DNA from: Parasedimentitalea maritima
GTDB taxonomy: Bacteria; Pseudomonadota; Alphaproteobacteria; Rhodobacterales; Rhodobacteraceae
Reading direction: 5' to 3'
NCBI RefSeq assembly: GCF_005771405.1
Contig: NZ_VAUA01000002.1
Coordinates: 434,001 to 498,000, forward strand
Length of the DNA stretch: 64,000 nucleotides
In this document: piece by piece, positions 1 to 8,110 of the stretch
Layout: each line of letters begins with the position of its first letter
Numbering within the stretch: position 1 is the stretch's first letter
Notes under the pieces: model-generated
Seen by the model: only the letters and a program-made list of their open reading frames with translations
Told to the model about the DNA's origin: nothing
Databases searched by the model: none
Position numbers and translations under genes: made by a program

Positions 1-2
1 TG

Positions 3-668
3 AGCTATGCAGGCTCGATACTGATTGATGGTGAAGGCCAACCTCTGGGCCTGAAACAGTCCCCACGACTGCACGCGATAACCGCTGCTGAGGTGTTCAA
101 AAGAAACCCAGTGGGCAACGGCTCGGTGGCTATCTTTCGCCGCGCCGCGCTAATGGACATAGCTTATACCCCGCAGAAAGATCGGCCACGGCAGTGGTTC
201 TTTGACGAAACATTTCGCCAGTCCGAAGATATCGAATGCTGGTTGCGTCTGGCACTGACCACTGATTGGGAAATCGAAGGCATTCGTGGTCATCTGACCA
301 TGTACCGGATTGCAGGCGGCGGTTTGTCGGCCAACACCAACAAGCAGTTGGCATCTTGGAACCGCATGGTCGAAAAACTGCGCCCGTTGTCCCCAATTTT
401 CTTTGCCAAACACGAACCCGCGGCCCGTGCATATCAGTTGCGCTATCTCGCCCGCCGCGCTGTTAGCGCAGGCGATGAACTCAAAGCTAAAAAATATGCG
501 CGTGAATTCCTCAAGGCCTCTTTTTCTCCGCTGCTTGAGGAACCACTGAAAACACTAACCACACTCGTCGCTACCGCGTGTCTCTCCAGGACCGGATATG
601 ACCCGATGCGATTTGCCGCGATGCTACGGCGCGGAGCCACAGAACCGCGTCAACAGAAACAAACATAG
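3..668 (+). CDS. Family 2 glycosyltransferase, C-terminal part (cut by window edge)
   Basis: The frame is open from base 3 and runs to the stop at 668, so the N-terminus lies outside the window; the GTG at 93 is internal. The visible part has the ED motif of GT2 enzymes (SEDIECWLRL, where an acidic pair normally positions the catalytic base) followed by a segment ending YRIAGGGLSAN that is common in bacterial GT2 proteins. The tail is helical and not diagnostic. GT2 enzymes transfer a sugar from a nucleotide-sugar donor, usually at the cytoplasmic face of the membrane, during polysaccharide assembly. It lies 9 bases upstream of a GT4 gene on the same strand, so both probably belong to an exopolysaccharide or O-antigen cluster extending to the left. 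The sugar specificity cannot be read. Confidence 0.75.
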   Translation, partial: SYAGSILIDGEGQPLGLKQSPRLHAITAAEVFKRNPVGNGSVAIFRRAALMDIAYTPQKDRPRQWFFDETFRQSEDIECWLRLALTTDWEIEGIRGHLTMYRIAGGGLSANTNKQLASWNRMVEKLRPLSPIFFAKHEPAARAYQLRYLARRAVSAGDELKAKKYAREFLKASFSPLLEEPLKTLTTLVATACLSRTGYDPMRFAAMLRRGATEPRQQKQT

Positions 669-677
669 GAGACCACA

Positions 678-1661
678 ATGAGCCATGCTTCCATTCTGCA
701 CTTAACCGACGATACAACGCCAGGTGGCGTCATGAGAGTTATCGACACAATTCTTTCGTCAAAATATCTTGCCAAGACCGGCAAGCACCGCATGGCAGTT
801 GTTGAGAACAGCAAGCTGACACTGCCCAAAGGTGGCGTTGATGTTATTGTTTCACATTTAGCGTTGAACTGGCGCAATTTTGCAGCCCGTGCTCGGCTCA
901 GGGCAATGTACCCAGATACACCAATGATCCATGTCGAACACAGTTACACTCAGGGCTTCGTGGCGCAGAAAGTCCTGAACAAAAATCGGTTTTTTTCCAT
1001 GCTGCGCAGCGCATTTTGTCTGTTCGACCGCGTGGTCGCAGTCAGCAATGCACAAAAAGACTGGCTGATCCGACGCGACCTGATCGACGAAGACAGGTTG
1101 TCAGTCATCCATTCTTCGGTCGACCTGACCGGATTTGAAACCTTACCCAAACCTGCCACCAGCCCTCGGATCTTTGGACTGGTAGGGCGTCTACACGAAC
1201 AGAAAGGATTTGATATTGCGATCCGCGCCTTTCGCGAATGCAGCGGGCTAGATCTGCGACTTATGGTGTTTGGCGATGGTCCATTGCGGTCAGAACTGGA
1301 AGCGCTTGCCTTTTGTGATCCCAGGATCACCTTCCATGGCCATTGCGACGATCCGCTGGAACCCATGCGCTCCATTGATGCCTTGTTGATGCCGTCCCGC
1401 TGGGAAGCATATGGGCTGGTTGCACACGAAGCCCGTTCAGCCGGTCGCAAGGTCATTGTTGCGACGACAGACGGCCTGAAAGACCACATTCAGGCGGGCG
1501 CAACCAATGTTCATGATCATAGTATTGCTGCGTGGAAACAGGCGATAATTCAAGCAACCCAGACCCTGGACAAAAACAGTCGCAACAACCGATCAAACAG
1601 CAATATGGAAGCAACCCGGTTCGAAAGTGACTGGAAAAAATGCTTGAGCAGCCTCCAGTAA
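678..1661 (+). CDS. GT4-type glycosyltransferase (group 1)
   Basis: A 327-residue protein with the GT-B layout: an N-terminal acceptor domain (TPGGVMRVI near residue 15 resembles the glycine-rich loop of GT4 enzymes) and a C-terminal donor domain with GLVGRLHEQKGFD and the E-x7-E motif in EAYGLVAHE, which binds the nucleotide-sugar in retaining GT4 enzymes. AGGAG lies just upstream of the ATG. It follows the truncated GT2 gene by 9 bases and should be cotranscribed with it. The likely role is sugar addition to a lipid-linked polysaccharide precursor in the cytoplasm; donor and acceptor are unknown. The family call is firm, the pathway is inferred from the neighbour. Confidence 0.82.
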   Translation: MSHASILHLTDDTTPGGVMRVIDTILSSKYLAKTGKHRMAVVENSKLTLPKGGVDVIVSHLALNWRNFAARARLRAMYPDTPMIHVEHSYTQGFVAQKVLNKNRFFSMLRSAFCLFDRVVAVSNAQKDWLIRRDLIDEDRLSVIHSSVDLTGFETLPKPATSPRIFGLVGRLHEQKGFDIAIRAFRECSGLDLRLMVFGDGPLRSELEALAFCDPRITFHGHCDDPLEPMRSIDALLMPSRWEAYGLVAHEARSAGRKVIVATTDGLKDHIQAGATNVHDHSIAAWKQAIIQATQTLDKNSRNNRSNSNMEATRFESDWKKCLSSLQ

Positions 1662-2334
1662 AACTTACTGAGTTCTTTGCTTAAAGCCTCGGTACAAAAA
1701 AACCTCGGCCTTGCTGGTGGTGTTGTCAGACCTATTTGAACTCGCCTTAACTAAATCAACACCACTGCCCTTTGTCCCACATCGACATGACACAACTCCA
1801 TTCGAACAGCGGTTCTAGATAGCTCAAAATACTCACGTTTCAAAAGACTGCATTTTGACTTAAGCGGTTGAAATCGGACATTTATATGGACGAAAATTTC
1901 AACCGGATCCGCATTCAATGCAAGCGATGCTTTACCCCTTATCGCTGTCGAAACGGCCGATGTGAATTATTACATCACTTGTTTAACCAGTCACTGGTTT
2001 CGTGATTTTCCGCATTGCCAATGATCTTCATTGCAGCGCAGCAGGATCTAAATTTGTCCGTTCTGATCACATTGCGAAACGGCATGTCATTCATACAGAA
2101 ATGTACATTTCTCGCAGGAAAAGTGTTTCGATTTCCGACCCTACTTATGCCCGTTATGCGGGAGATTTCATCAGTCGATAGCCGTATAATCACCTACGAT
2201 AAGTCACTCACATAACAGCTCCAAACCTTGTAACAGAATCGGGTGGTTTTTTTCAACAAAAAGTTAGCTAGTTCAATTGGTTCAAGCTATACACATGTGT
2301 AGCAATTCACCTAAAAATCAAAGGCTGAGTAAAG
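1662..2334. other. 673-bp AT-rich intergenic region
   Basis: No convincing gene is seen. Short open frames around 1975-2215 lack ribosome-binding sites and recognisable protein. The stretch is visibly richer in A/T than its neighbours. It marks the end of the glycosyltransferase cluster and holds the promoter region of the SDR gene, including the 12-base palindrome at 2290-2301. Confidence 0.5.
2290..2301. promoter_or_regulatory. Candidate operator palindrome upstream of the SDR gene
   Basis: TACACATGTGTA is a perfect 12-base palindrome ending 33 bases before the SDR start. Palindromes of this size and symmetry are bound by dimeric HTH repressors such as GntR-family proteins. No cognate regulator lies next to it, so the assignment is inference. 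Confidence 0.35.
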
Positions 2335-3099
2335 ATGTATGGATTGCAAAATAAAGTGTGTTTGATTACCGGTGGCGCCGGATCGATTGGTTTAGCAACT
2401 GCTCAATCTTTGATTGAAAGTGGTGCACGGGTCGCACTGGTAGACCGTGATGCCGAGGCGCTGGAAAAAGCCGCAGAAAAATTGAATTGCTTGCCGGACA
2501 ACCTGTTGCTTTTGACCGCTGATGTTTCGGTCGAGGCAGACGCGGAGAAATATGTAAATGCAACGGTCGAGGCCTTTGGTAGAATTGATGTGTTGTTCAG
2601 CAATGCAGGCAACTTTGGCACAATCGCTCCAATTCAGGACTATCCGACCGAGGCCTTTGACGCTGTTTATGCGGTCCATGTTCGCGGGGCATTTTTGGCA
2701 GCCAAATATGCGGTGCCACATATGACCCGTGGCAGTAGCATTATCATCACCTCCAGTGTTGCGGGGCTACGGGGGGATCCCGGTGTTTATGCCTACATCA
2801 CAGCCAAACATGCGCAGACCGGTCTGATGCGGGTGATGGCAAAGGAGCTGGCTCCTCAGGGAATTCGCGTAAACACTATCAATCCTGGCCCCGTCAACAA
2901 CGGCTTTCAACAGCGGGTCGAGGACGAATTATCCGAAGAAATCGGTCGTGATGGCACCGAATTCTTTGACGAGATCATTCCCATGGGGCGACACGGTCAG
3001 CCCGAAGAAATTGCACAATCAGTTCTATATTTGGCGTCAGATCAAAGCAGTTATACCACTGGAACTGTGCTGTTGGTGGATGGCGGTATGAATGTCTAA
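2335..3099 (+). CDS. Short-chain dehydrogenase/reductase (SDR)
   Basis: A 254-residue classical SDR, the usual family length. The NAD(P)-binding motif TGGAGSIG is near residue 13, SNAGNFG is the NNAG-type motif, the serine is in ITSSVAG and the catalytic Tyr/Lys pair is in YITAKHA. The Asp at the end of the second beta strand (VDRD) suggests NAD rather than NADP. It stands alone between the AT-rich gap and a convergent ABC operon, so no pathway can be assigned. The substrate is probably a secondary alcohol or ketone. The ATG is chosen because the first residues (GLQNKVCLITGG) begin the SDR fold directly. Confidence 0.85.
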   Translation: MYGLQNKVCLITGGAGSIGLATAQSLIESGARVALVDRDAEALEKAAEKLNCLPDNLLLLTADVSVEADAEKYVNATVEAFGRIDVLFSNAGNFGTIAPIQDYPTEAFDAVYAVHVRGAFLAAKYAVPHMTRGSSIIITSSVAGLRGDPGVYAYITAKHAQTGLMRVMAKELAPQGIRVNTINPGPVNNGFQQRVEDELSEEIGRDGTEFFDEIIPMGRHGQPEEIAQSVLYLASDQSSYTTGTVLLVDGGMNV

Positions 3100-3108
3100 T
3101 GCGAGAAT

Positions 3109-3147
3109 AGGCACCGTTTCTGATCCACTTGTGCGGTAACGGTGCCT
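3109..3147. terminator. Stem-loop between convergent genes, likely bidirectional terminator
   Basis: AGGCACCGTT (3109-3118) pairs perfectly with AACGGTGCCT (3138-3147) around a 19-base loop. It lies exactly between the end of the SDR gene and the end of livF, which converge. There is no strong T tract, so termination strength is uncertain. Confidence 0.55.
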
Positions 3148-3160
3148 GCCTCTGCTGGCT

Positions 3161-3928
3161 TTAGTTACCCCGCATCGAGGCGCCATTTTCCATTGTTGTC
3201 CGATTGGGATCAGTCTGCACGTGATCTGCTCCGAAATAGGCGGTCTCTAATAGAACAGGATCAGTCTGCAAAGCAGCGGCCGAACCGCTATAGCTTGTTT
3301 GCCCGCCACGCAGCACCATTGCCTGCTCGGAGACTCCTAGGGCAAGATCGGTAAACTGCTCTATCAGCAACAACCCAACACCCCGCGCTTTTAGACTGTT
3401 CACTACGCCCATCAGGCGTTTCACCACCAAGGGCGCCAAACCAAGCGACATTTCATCGATCAACATATACCGCGGGCGGCACATCAACGCATGCCCCAAG
3501 GCCACCATCTGCTGCTGCCCTCCAGACAAAGTTCCGGCGATCTGACTTTTGCGTTCTGCCAATTCAGGGAACAATTGATAGACATCGGTCAGGGTTTCCC
3601 TCAGCCCCTCGGGCAAAATCGCACCAGCAGCCCGCAGGTTTTCATCAACGGACAACTTGGTCAAAACACGGTGACCTTCAGGGACCGCAGCAACGCCAGC
3701 AGCTCTAATCATATCGGGGCCTCGCCCGGTCATCGCAACACCATCAACAATCATTGTGCCGAACGCGATTGGCAACATTCCGGCGATGGCCAGTACCAAT
3801 TCGGATTTACCCGCCCCATTTGATCCCAGCACTGCGGTGACCTGACCAGGTTCCAGAGTCAGACAGGCCTGCGAAACCAATGTACGAGACCCATCTTTGA
3901 CGACAATATCTTTAAGTTCCAACGCCAT
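3161..3928 (-). CDS. livF: Branched-chain amino acid-type ABC transporter ATPase LivF
   Basis: One of two ATPases of a LIV-type (HAAT family) importer. With the ATG at 3928 it is 255 residues. Walker A GSNGAGKS lies at residues 35-42, the intact signature LSGGQQQM in mid-protein, and Walker B is MLIDEMSLGLAP followed by the LivF-type helix. An upstream TTG at 3934 is in frame, but the ATG follows the livG stop by two bases and is preceded by GAGGA inside livG, so 3928 is preferred. It is the last gene of the livKHMGF run on the minus strand. Substrate class is set by the binding protein and is not certain to be an amino acid. Confidence 0.88.
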   Translation of the reverse strand: MALELKDIVVKDGSRTLVSQACLTLEPGQVTAVLGSNGAGKSELVLAIAGMLPIAFGTMIVDGVAMTGRGPDMIRAAGVAAVPEGHRVLTKLSVDENLRAAGAILPEGLRETLTDVYQLFPELAERKSQIAGTLSGGQQQMVALGHALMCRPRYMLIDEMSLGLAPLVVKRLMGVVNSLKARGVGLLLIEQFTDLALGVSEQAMVLRGGQTSYSGSAAALQTDPVLLETAYFGADHVQTDPNRTTMENGASMRGN

Positions 3929-3930
3929 GA

Positions 3931-4644
3931 TCAAATATCCTCGGTACCAAGATAGGCTGCTTTGACCTTGGGATCTGACAGCACTTCAGCTGTTGGGCCA
4001 AAGGCGATTTTTCTACCAAAATCCAAAACCAATGTTTCGGAACAGATGCGCGCAATCAGATCGACATCGTGATCAATTACCAGCGTCTGCGCCCCGGTTC
4101 TTGCATGGATATCTAGGATCAGATCACCCAGACGGGCCGTCTCTTCCACCGACAGCCCCCCCGCCGGTTCGTCAAACATGATCAATTTGGGATCGCCCAC
4201 CAGACATTTGGCGACATCGGTCAAACGCCGCTCAAATGAATTAAGTCTCGCTCCGGGCCTATCAGCTTGATCAGCCATGCCTACGATTTCTAACACGTGG
4301 GCAACGTCTTTGTTTTTGTGCGCAGCGGTCAGTGTCGAGTGATCCACCTGGACAAGCACATTTTCTGCAACCGTCAGGTCATCCGCAATTTCTTCTTTTT
4401 GGAAAGACCGTCGTAGACCCCAATGTGCACGTTTGTATGGGGCTAGCCCCATCAAGTTTTGATTGTCTTTGACTATCTGACCGTTTTGTGCTGCTACAAA
4501 CCCCGAAACTACATTCATCAGTGTGGTCTTACCCGCTCCGTTTGGGCCAATAATGCCGCTCACGGGGTTGGCAAACTGAGCCTCAACCCCGTCAAGGGCC
4601 ACCACACCGCCAAAGCGCACAGTTACATTCTGAACCTCAATCAT
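3931..4644 (-). CDS. livG: Branched-chain amino acid-type ABC transporter ATPase LivG
   Basis: Partner ATPase of LivF, 237 residues from the ATG at 4644 (an in-frame TTG lies at 4659). That ATG is preceded by GAGGG and overlaps the end of livM by 8 bases, suggesting translational coupling. Walker A GPNGAGKT is at residues 33-40, Walker B is LIMFDEPAGGLS and the switch histidine is in VIDHDVDLI. The signature loop is not LSGGQ-like: the position holds LNSFERRLTD. This could mark a LivG subfamily or an asymmetric ATP site; the other LivG features are intact. Confidence 0.86.
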   Translation of the reverse strand: MIEVQNVTVRFGGVVALDGVEAQFANPVSGIIGPNGAGKTTLMNVVSGFVAAQNGQIVKDNQNLMGLAPYKRAHWGLRRSFQKEEIADDLTVAENVLVQVDHSTLTAAHKNKDVAHVLEIVGMADQADRPGARLNSFERRLTDVAKCLVGDPKLIMFDEPAGGLSVEETARLGDLILDIHARTGAQTLVIDHDVDLIARICSETLVLDFGRKIAFGPTAEVLSDPKVKAAYLGTEDI

Positions 4645-5671
4645 CTGCACTGCCCTCAATAACGATAGACGCGACCAAGCCCAGTTTGTTGCTCAGCTTC
4701 TGAATTAACCCGGCGAAAAGCTCCATGATTTGACCGGCAATACCGTTTGGCGCCGCGATAACAGCATGCAGCAACCCTGCGCCAAAAATGACAAACGACA
4801 GGTCAGCATCCACCCCCCAGTTGTTCAGCAACGCTGGCAAAACCCGGAACAACGCGGCAGCAATGACAGCCCCCAACCAGAACCGTGCACCGCCGACCAC
4901 AGCAAGAGCAAAAAGCATGACACTTTCGCTGGCCCTAAATGTACCACCGTCCAACAATCCCAGACTACCCGCCAACAGCGCACCAGCCCCGCCAGCCAGC
5001 AGCCCCGAAATTCCAAAAGCCCAAGCCTTGTAGAAGGTGACGTTAACGCCAGCCGCCATTGCCGCCGCCTCGGACCGCCGGATAAGCGCCCAGGCCCGCC
5101 CCGGGGCCAGTCGCCGGTGCAACTCGATGAATAGAAAACCTGAGGTCACCATGGCAACGACATATCGTAGATAGGCCTCGGGGCTTTGTGCCAACGCGGG
5201 TCGTCGGAACGCTGCCCCCGACCCTGTCTGAACACCCCAAAACCCGGAACCACCATTGGGAAACTGAAAGGTCGAGAGAATAATCTCCAACCCACCGGCT
5301 GCCATCAGTGTGACTAGCGCAAGATACAACCCTCGTAGCCGCAGGGCTGGCAGCGCCAACACCCACCCCAGTACCATTGTTGCAAACCCAGCGATCACCA
5401 TGTTGACCTCAAACGGCAGGGCAAACCCATGGTTTAATCGCAGCATGACCCAACCGCCAACACCCATAAGCCCAACTTGAGTCAAGCTAACCATACCCAG
5501 ACGGGCATACATGAAGGCCACCCCAGCAGTTGCCAGCGTAAAGCACCCCATAGATGTAAAGACATTCAGCCAAAGGCTGCCAGCAAGAGTAGGCACAACA
5601 AAAAAGGCGAAGACCGCAAACAGAAGCCCGGCAGCGCCCGACGGCGTGATATGAAAAAGTTTTGGCAGCAT
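4637..5671 (-). CDS. livM: Branched-chain amino acid-type ABC permease LivM
   Basis: Inner-membrane permease of the LIV-type importer, 344 residues from the ATG at 5671. The open frame extends 28 codons further upstream into livH, but the ATG at 5671 has GGAAGGG upstream and begins a normal membrane N-terminus. About nine to ten hydrophobic helices are visible, with the LivM-type region GLYLALVTLMAAGG and the ATPase-contacting loop containing AMAAGVNV. It starts 5 bases after the livH stop. It should pair with LivH as the translocation pore. Confidence 0.86.
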   Translation of the reverse strand: MLPKLFHITPSGAAGLLFAVFAFFVVPTLAGSLWLNVFTSMGCFTLATAGVAFMYARLGMVSLTQVGLMGVGGWVMLRLNHGFALPFEVNMVIAGFATMVLGWVLALPALRLRGLYLALVTLMAAGGLEIILSTFQFPNGGSGFWGVQTGSGAAFRRPALAQSPEAYLRYVVAMVTSGFLFIELHRRLAPGRAWALIRRSEAAAMAAGVNVTFYKAWAFGISGLLAGGAGALLAGSLGLLDGGTFRASESVMLFALAVVGGARFWLGAVIAAALFRVLPALLNNWGVDADLSFVIFGAGLLHAVIAAPNGIAGQIMELFAGLIQKLSNKLGLVASIVIEGSADD

Positions 5672-5675
5672 TAAA

Positions 5676-6629
5676 TCAATCCCTTCCGCCAAAGGTGAGT
5701 TGTGTACCACGCTGGGACCACAACAAGACCAAAGAGGCGATAACAAATGGGGCAATGGGGCGCGCGCCTTTCAAGCCGGGTGACAGGGTCAGCAGGCTTT
5801 CGATCACCCCCATCGACAGGCCACCAACAAGCACAACCATCAGGTTGTCCAGGCGGCCACAGATGGCAGCAGCAATCGAAGGTATCACCATAAACGTGAT
5901 AACCGTCGGTTCCAGACGGATCAGATCGCCGAACATCAGCCCGGTAAAGCCAGCAATCAGCCCTGACAGACCCCAGGCAATAGTTTCGACCTTAAGAATT
6001 GGAATGCCAATCAGGGCAGAAAGATCTCGGTCATTGGCCAATGACCGCATGTTCAAACCAATTTTGGTCTGACCCAAAAACAGATAAATAGCGATGACCA
6101 GCCCAATCGTAGACAAAAACACGATCATCCGGGTGGCTGTCACACGCAACCCTAAGAGCTTGATCCCAATTTTGTCAGTTGGCAGCGAGATAGAGCGAGG
6201 GTCATCAATCCAGAGAAAGCTGACCAAGCCAAGGATGATCAGTGCAAAACCCAGCGTGGCCACGGCCTTAACCACCGGTTCACGCCAAGCTAGCAATGGC
6301 GCTATCATTCGGCCGTAAAACAAGGAAATGAGCAAAGCAACAAGAATGCAGGCCGCCCAAGTGAGAGGCGCCCAGACCCCCCATTGGCCTAATTGCCAGG
6401 CCGTCATCACGCCGGCGGCACCCGCCGCTCCATTGGCAAGGTTCAACACGCCGGTAGCACGGAAAAGCACCACCAGACCAATTCCGCCCAATGCATATAG
6501 CGAACCCACTGCCAGCCCAGAGACGAAAAACATCCCGATGATCTTGTTTGGCTTGCCCCAGCCCAGCCAAGTCACAACCACCACCATGAGCACGGCATAG
6601 ATCAGCCAGTTGATGTATTTAGTCTTCAT
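5676..6629 (-). CDS. livH: Branched-chain amino acid-type ABC permease LivH
   Basis: Second permease subunit, 317 residues from the ATG at 6629; a GTG directly before it is also possible. Features are the hydrophobic N-terminus, GLAVGSLYALGGIGL in helix 2 (typical LivH), and the cytoplasmic loop MRSLANDRDLSALIGI that contacts the ATPases. It is the first gene after the hairpin at 6650-6683 that separates it from the binding-protein gene. Identification by family features is firm; the transported compound is not known. Confidence 0.87.
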   Translation of the reverse strand: MKTKYINWLIYAVLMVVVVTWLGWGKPNKIIGMFFVSGLAVGSLYALGGIGLVVLFRATGVLNLANGAAGAAGVMTAWQLGQWGVWAPLTWAACILVALLISLFYGRMIAPLLAWREPVVKAVATLGFALIILGLVSFLWIDDPRSISLPTDKIGIKLLGLRVTATRMIVFLSTIGLVIAIYLFLGQTKIGLNMRSLANDRDLSALIGIPILKVETIAWGLSGLIAGFTGLMFGDLIRLEPTVITFMVIPSIAAAICGRLDNLMVVLVGGLSMGVIESLLTLSPGLKGARPIAPFVIASLVLLWSQRGTQLTFGGRD

Positions 6630-6649
6630 CACAACGGTTCTTTCCGGTC

Positions 6650-6683
6650 AAAAAAACACCCGCCGAACCTATCGGCGGGTGTG
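6650..6683 (-). terminator. Rho-independent terminator/attenuator between livK and livH
   Basis: On the minus strand CACCCGCCGA pairs perfectly with TCGGCGGGTG (plus-strand arms 6657-6666 and 6672-6681) around a 5-base loop, followed by a run of seven T. It lies after the stop of the binding-protein gene and before the permease genes. It probably ends most transcripts and leaves the binding protein more abundant than the membrane components. Confidence 0.85.
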
Positions 6684-6701
6684 ATACACAAATGCTTGGT
6701 G

Positions 6702-7958
6702 TCAGCGCAGGCCCAGCTTTTTTTCCAAAGCGATATGGGGTTCGAAATAGGCGCTGTCGAATTCGTAGCAGTCGCGCACAACCTTGAAACCGCCGCCAAC
6801 CATCTGAAGCATATAGCCCGCATGGTTTGGCATGTGGAAATCGGAGTCACCGACGTAATAGGGACCACACATAAGGTCCGAGGTCAGGCCTTTGATGGAC
6901 TTGATCGCATCGGTCACCTTGGCACGGTCACCAACCTCTGCGGGGTCCATGGCCAGCATTGTGTCTGTGAAAAAGCGAGCCGAGAGATAACCCGACTGCG
7001 CAAAGGTATCGCGCGGATCATTGGGGTTGGCATAGCTATCCATAACAGCAAGCCAGTTTTGCGCATCCGCACCATTCAGGTGGAAGGGGGCAAGTTCCGC
7101 ATTCACCCAAACCTTGCCATCCCAATACTCACCCAAGGCTTCGGGGACCGACAGGTCATACAATGGTGTCGGCGCAATCCAGTTGTACGAGTCCCGCAGA
7201 TCCTGTTCTTCTGCGGCCTTCAGCACCGCAATGGCCAGACCCGCTGGCAGGTTCATCAGGATTGTGTCCGCACCATTCGCAATCGATTCCAACAGAGCCG
7301 AGTTCACATCAGGAGCGCCAGGGTTGAGCAGCGCCATCGAACCATCACCACCGCGGGCCTTCATCAAGTCGATCGAAGGCTGACAAGACCAAGGGCCGTT
7401 GTTGGGAATATTCAAACCGATGCAGGCCACATTGGTCGCACCCAGCTCTTCTTGCGCATATTGTGTTGCGCCGAGGTTCGACGGCAGTGGACCTTGGTTG
7501 GTCGACACAATGTTGGACGATTCAAAACATTCCGAAATGGCGCAGGCCGATGCCATGACCATGACATTGGCCTTGGCATAGGTGCCTGCGTTTACAGCCA
7601 TTTCCATGAACGACCCATTGCCAACCAAGGCCACAGCGCCAGCATCATCAACCAGCTTGGCAGCCGCTTGTGATGCCAATTCCGGGTTCCATTGGTCATT
7701 CTCGACCCGGTAGTCAATGGGACGACCGTTGATCCCCCCATTGTCATTGACGCATGAGAAATAGGCCGCAGCGGCATCAGTGGACGCCGAGAAATCTCCG
7801 GGAGCGGCATTGCCGTGGATACCACCAACAATGATGGGTTCACCGGTTGCTGCCTCGCCAGTATTGCTGCCGCAAGACGGTGCCGCAGCAGCCTGGCCAG
7901 CCATGGCAACGCCCACGAATCCTACCGTTGCTGACAACATGATGTTCAGTTTCTTCAT
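6702..7958 (-). CDS. LIV-type ABC transporter periplasmic substrate-binding protein
   Basis: A 418-residue type I periplasmic binding protein (Peripla_BP_6/LivK class). It has a Sec signal peptide (MKKL, then a hydrophobic core ending GQAAAAP), and the mature protein starts near residue 26. The region PIIVGGIHGNAAPG matches the start of the ligand-binding fold. Mature cysteines near the N-terminus and in FSCVND may form disulfides. GGGAG precedes the ATG. It heads the liv operon on the minus strand and lies downstream of the GMC oxidoreductase and aldehyde dehydrogenase genes. The ligand may therefore be an alcohol, amine or aromatic precursor rather than leucine; this is inference. Confidence 0.85.
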   Translation of the reverse strand: MKKLNIMLSATVGFVGVAMAGQAAAAPSCGSNTGEAATGEPIIVGGIHGNAAPGDFSASTDAAAAYFSCVNDNGGINGRPIDYRVENDQWNPELASQAAAKLVDDAGAVALVGNGSFMEMAVNAGTYAKANVMVMASACAISECFESSNIVSTNQGPLPSNLGATQYAQEELGATNVACIGLNIPNNGPWSCQPSIDLMKARGGDGSMALLNPGAPDVNSALLESIANGADTILMNLPAGLAIAVLKAAEEQDLRDSYNWIAPTPLYDLSVPEALGEYWDGKVWVNAELAPFHLNGADAQNWLAVMDSYANPNDPRDTFAQSGYLSARFFTDTMLAMDPAEVGDRAKVTDAIKSIKGLTSDLMCGPYYVGDSDFHMPNHAGYMLQMVGGGFKVVRDCYEFDSAYFEPHIALEKKLGLR

Positions 7959-8110
7959 GATTTTCTCCCTAGAATTTTTTGATTGCCGGTTGTTTCGCGC
8001 TTAACACTGCCACTGCGTCCAAGTTGGCTGACGACCCTCCACAGGCATCCCCAACAGCGAATGGTTTGTTACCGATTGCTTTCCCTTCACCCCTGCTACC
8101 TAAAACTGGA

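Noticed and set aside
1720-2334. Search for a gene or small RNA in the AT-rich gap
   Set aside because: Short frames lack ribosome-binding sites and no hairpin with a T run was found.
6681-7673. 330-codon open frame on the plus strand
   Set aside because: It lies opposite the liv binding-protein gene and its translation is rich in His/Arg/Gln with no known motif; a shadow of a high-G+C gene.
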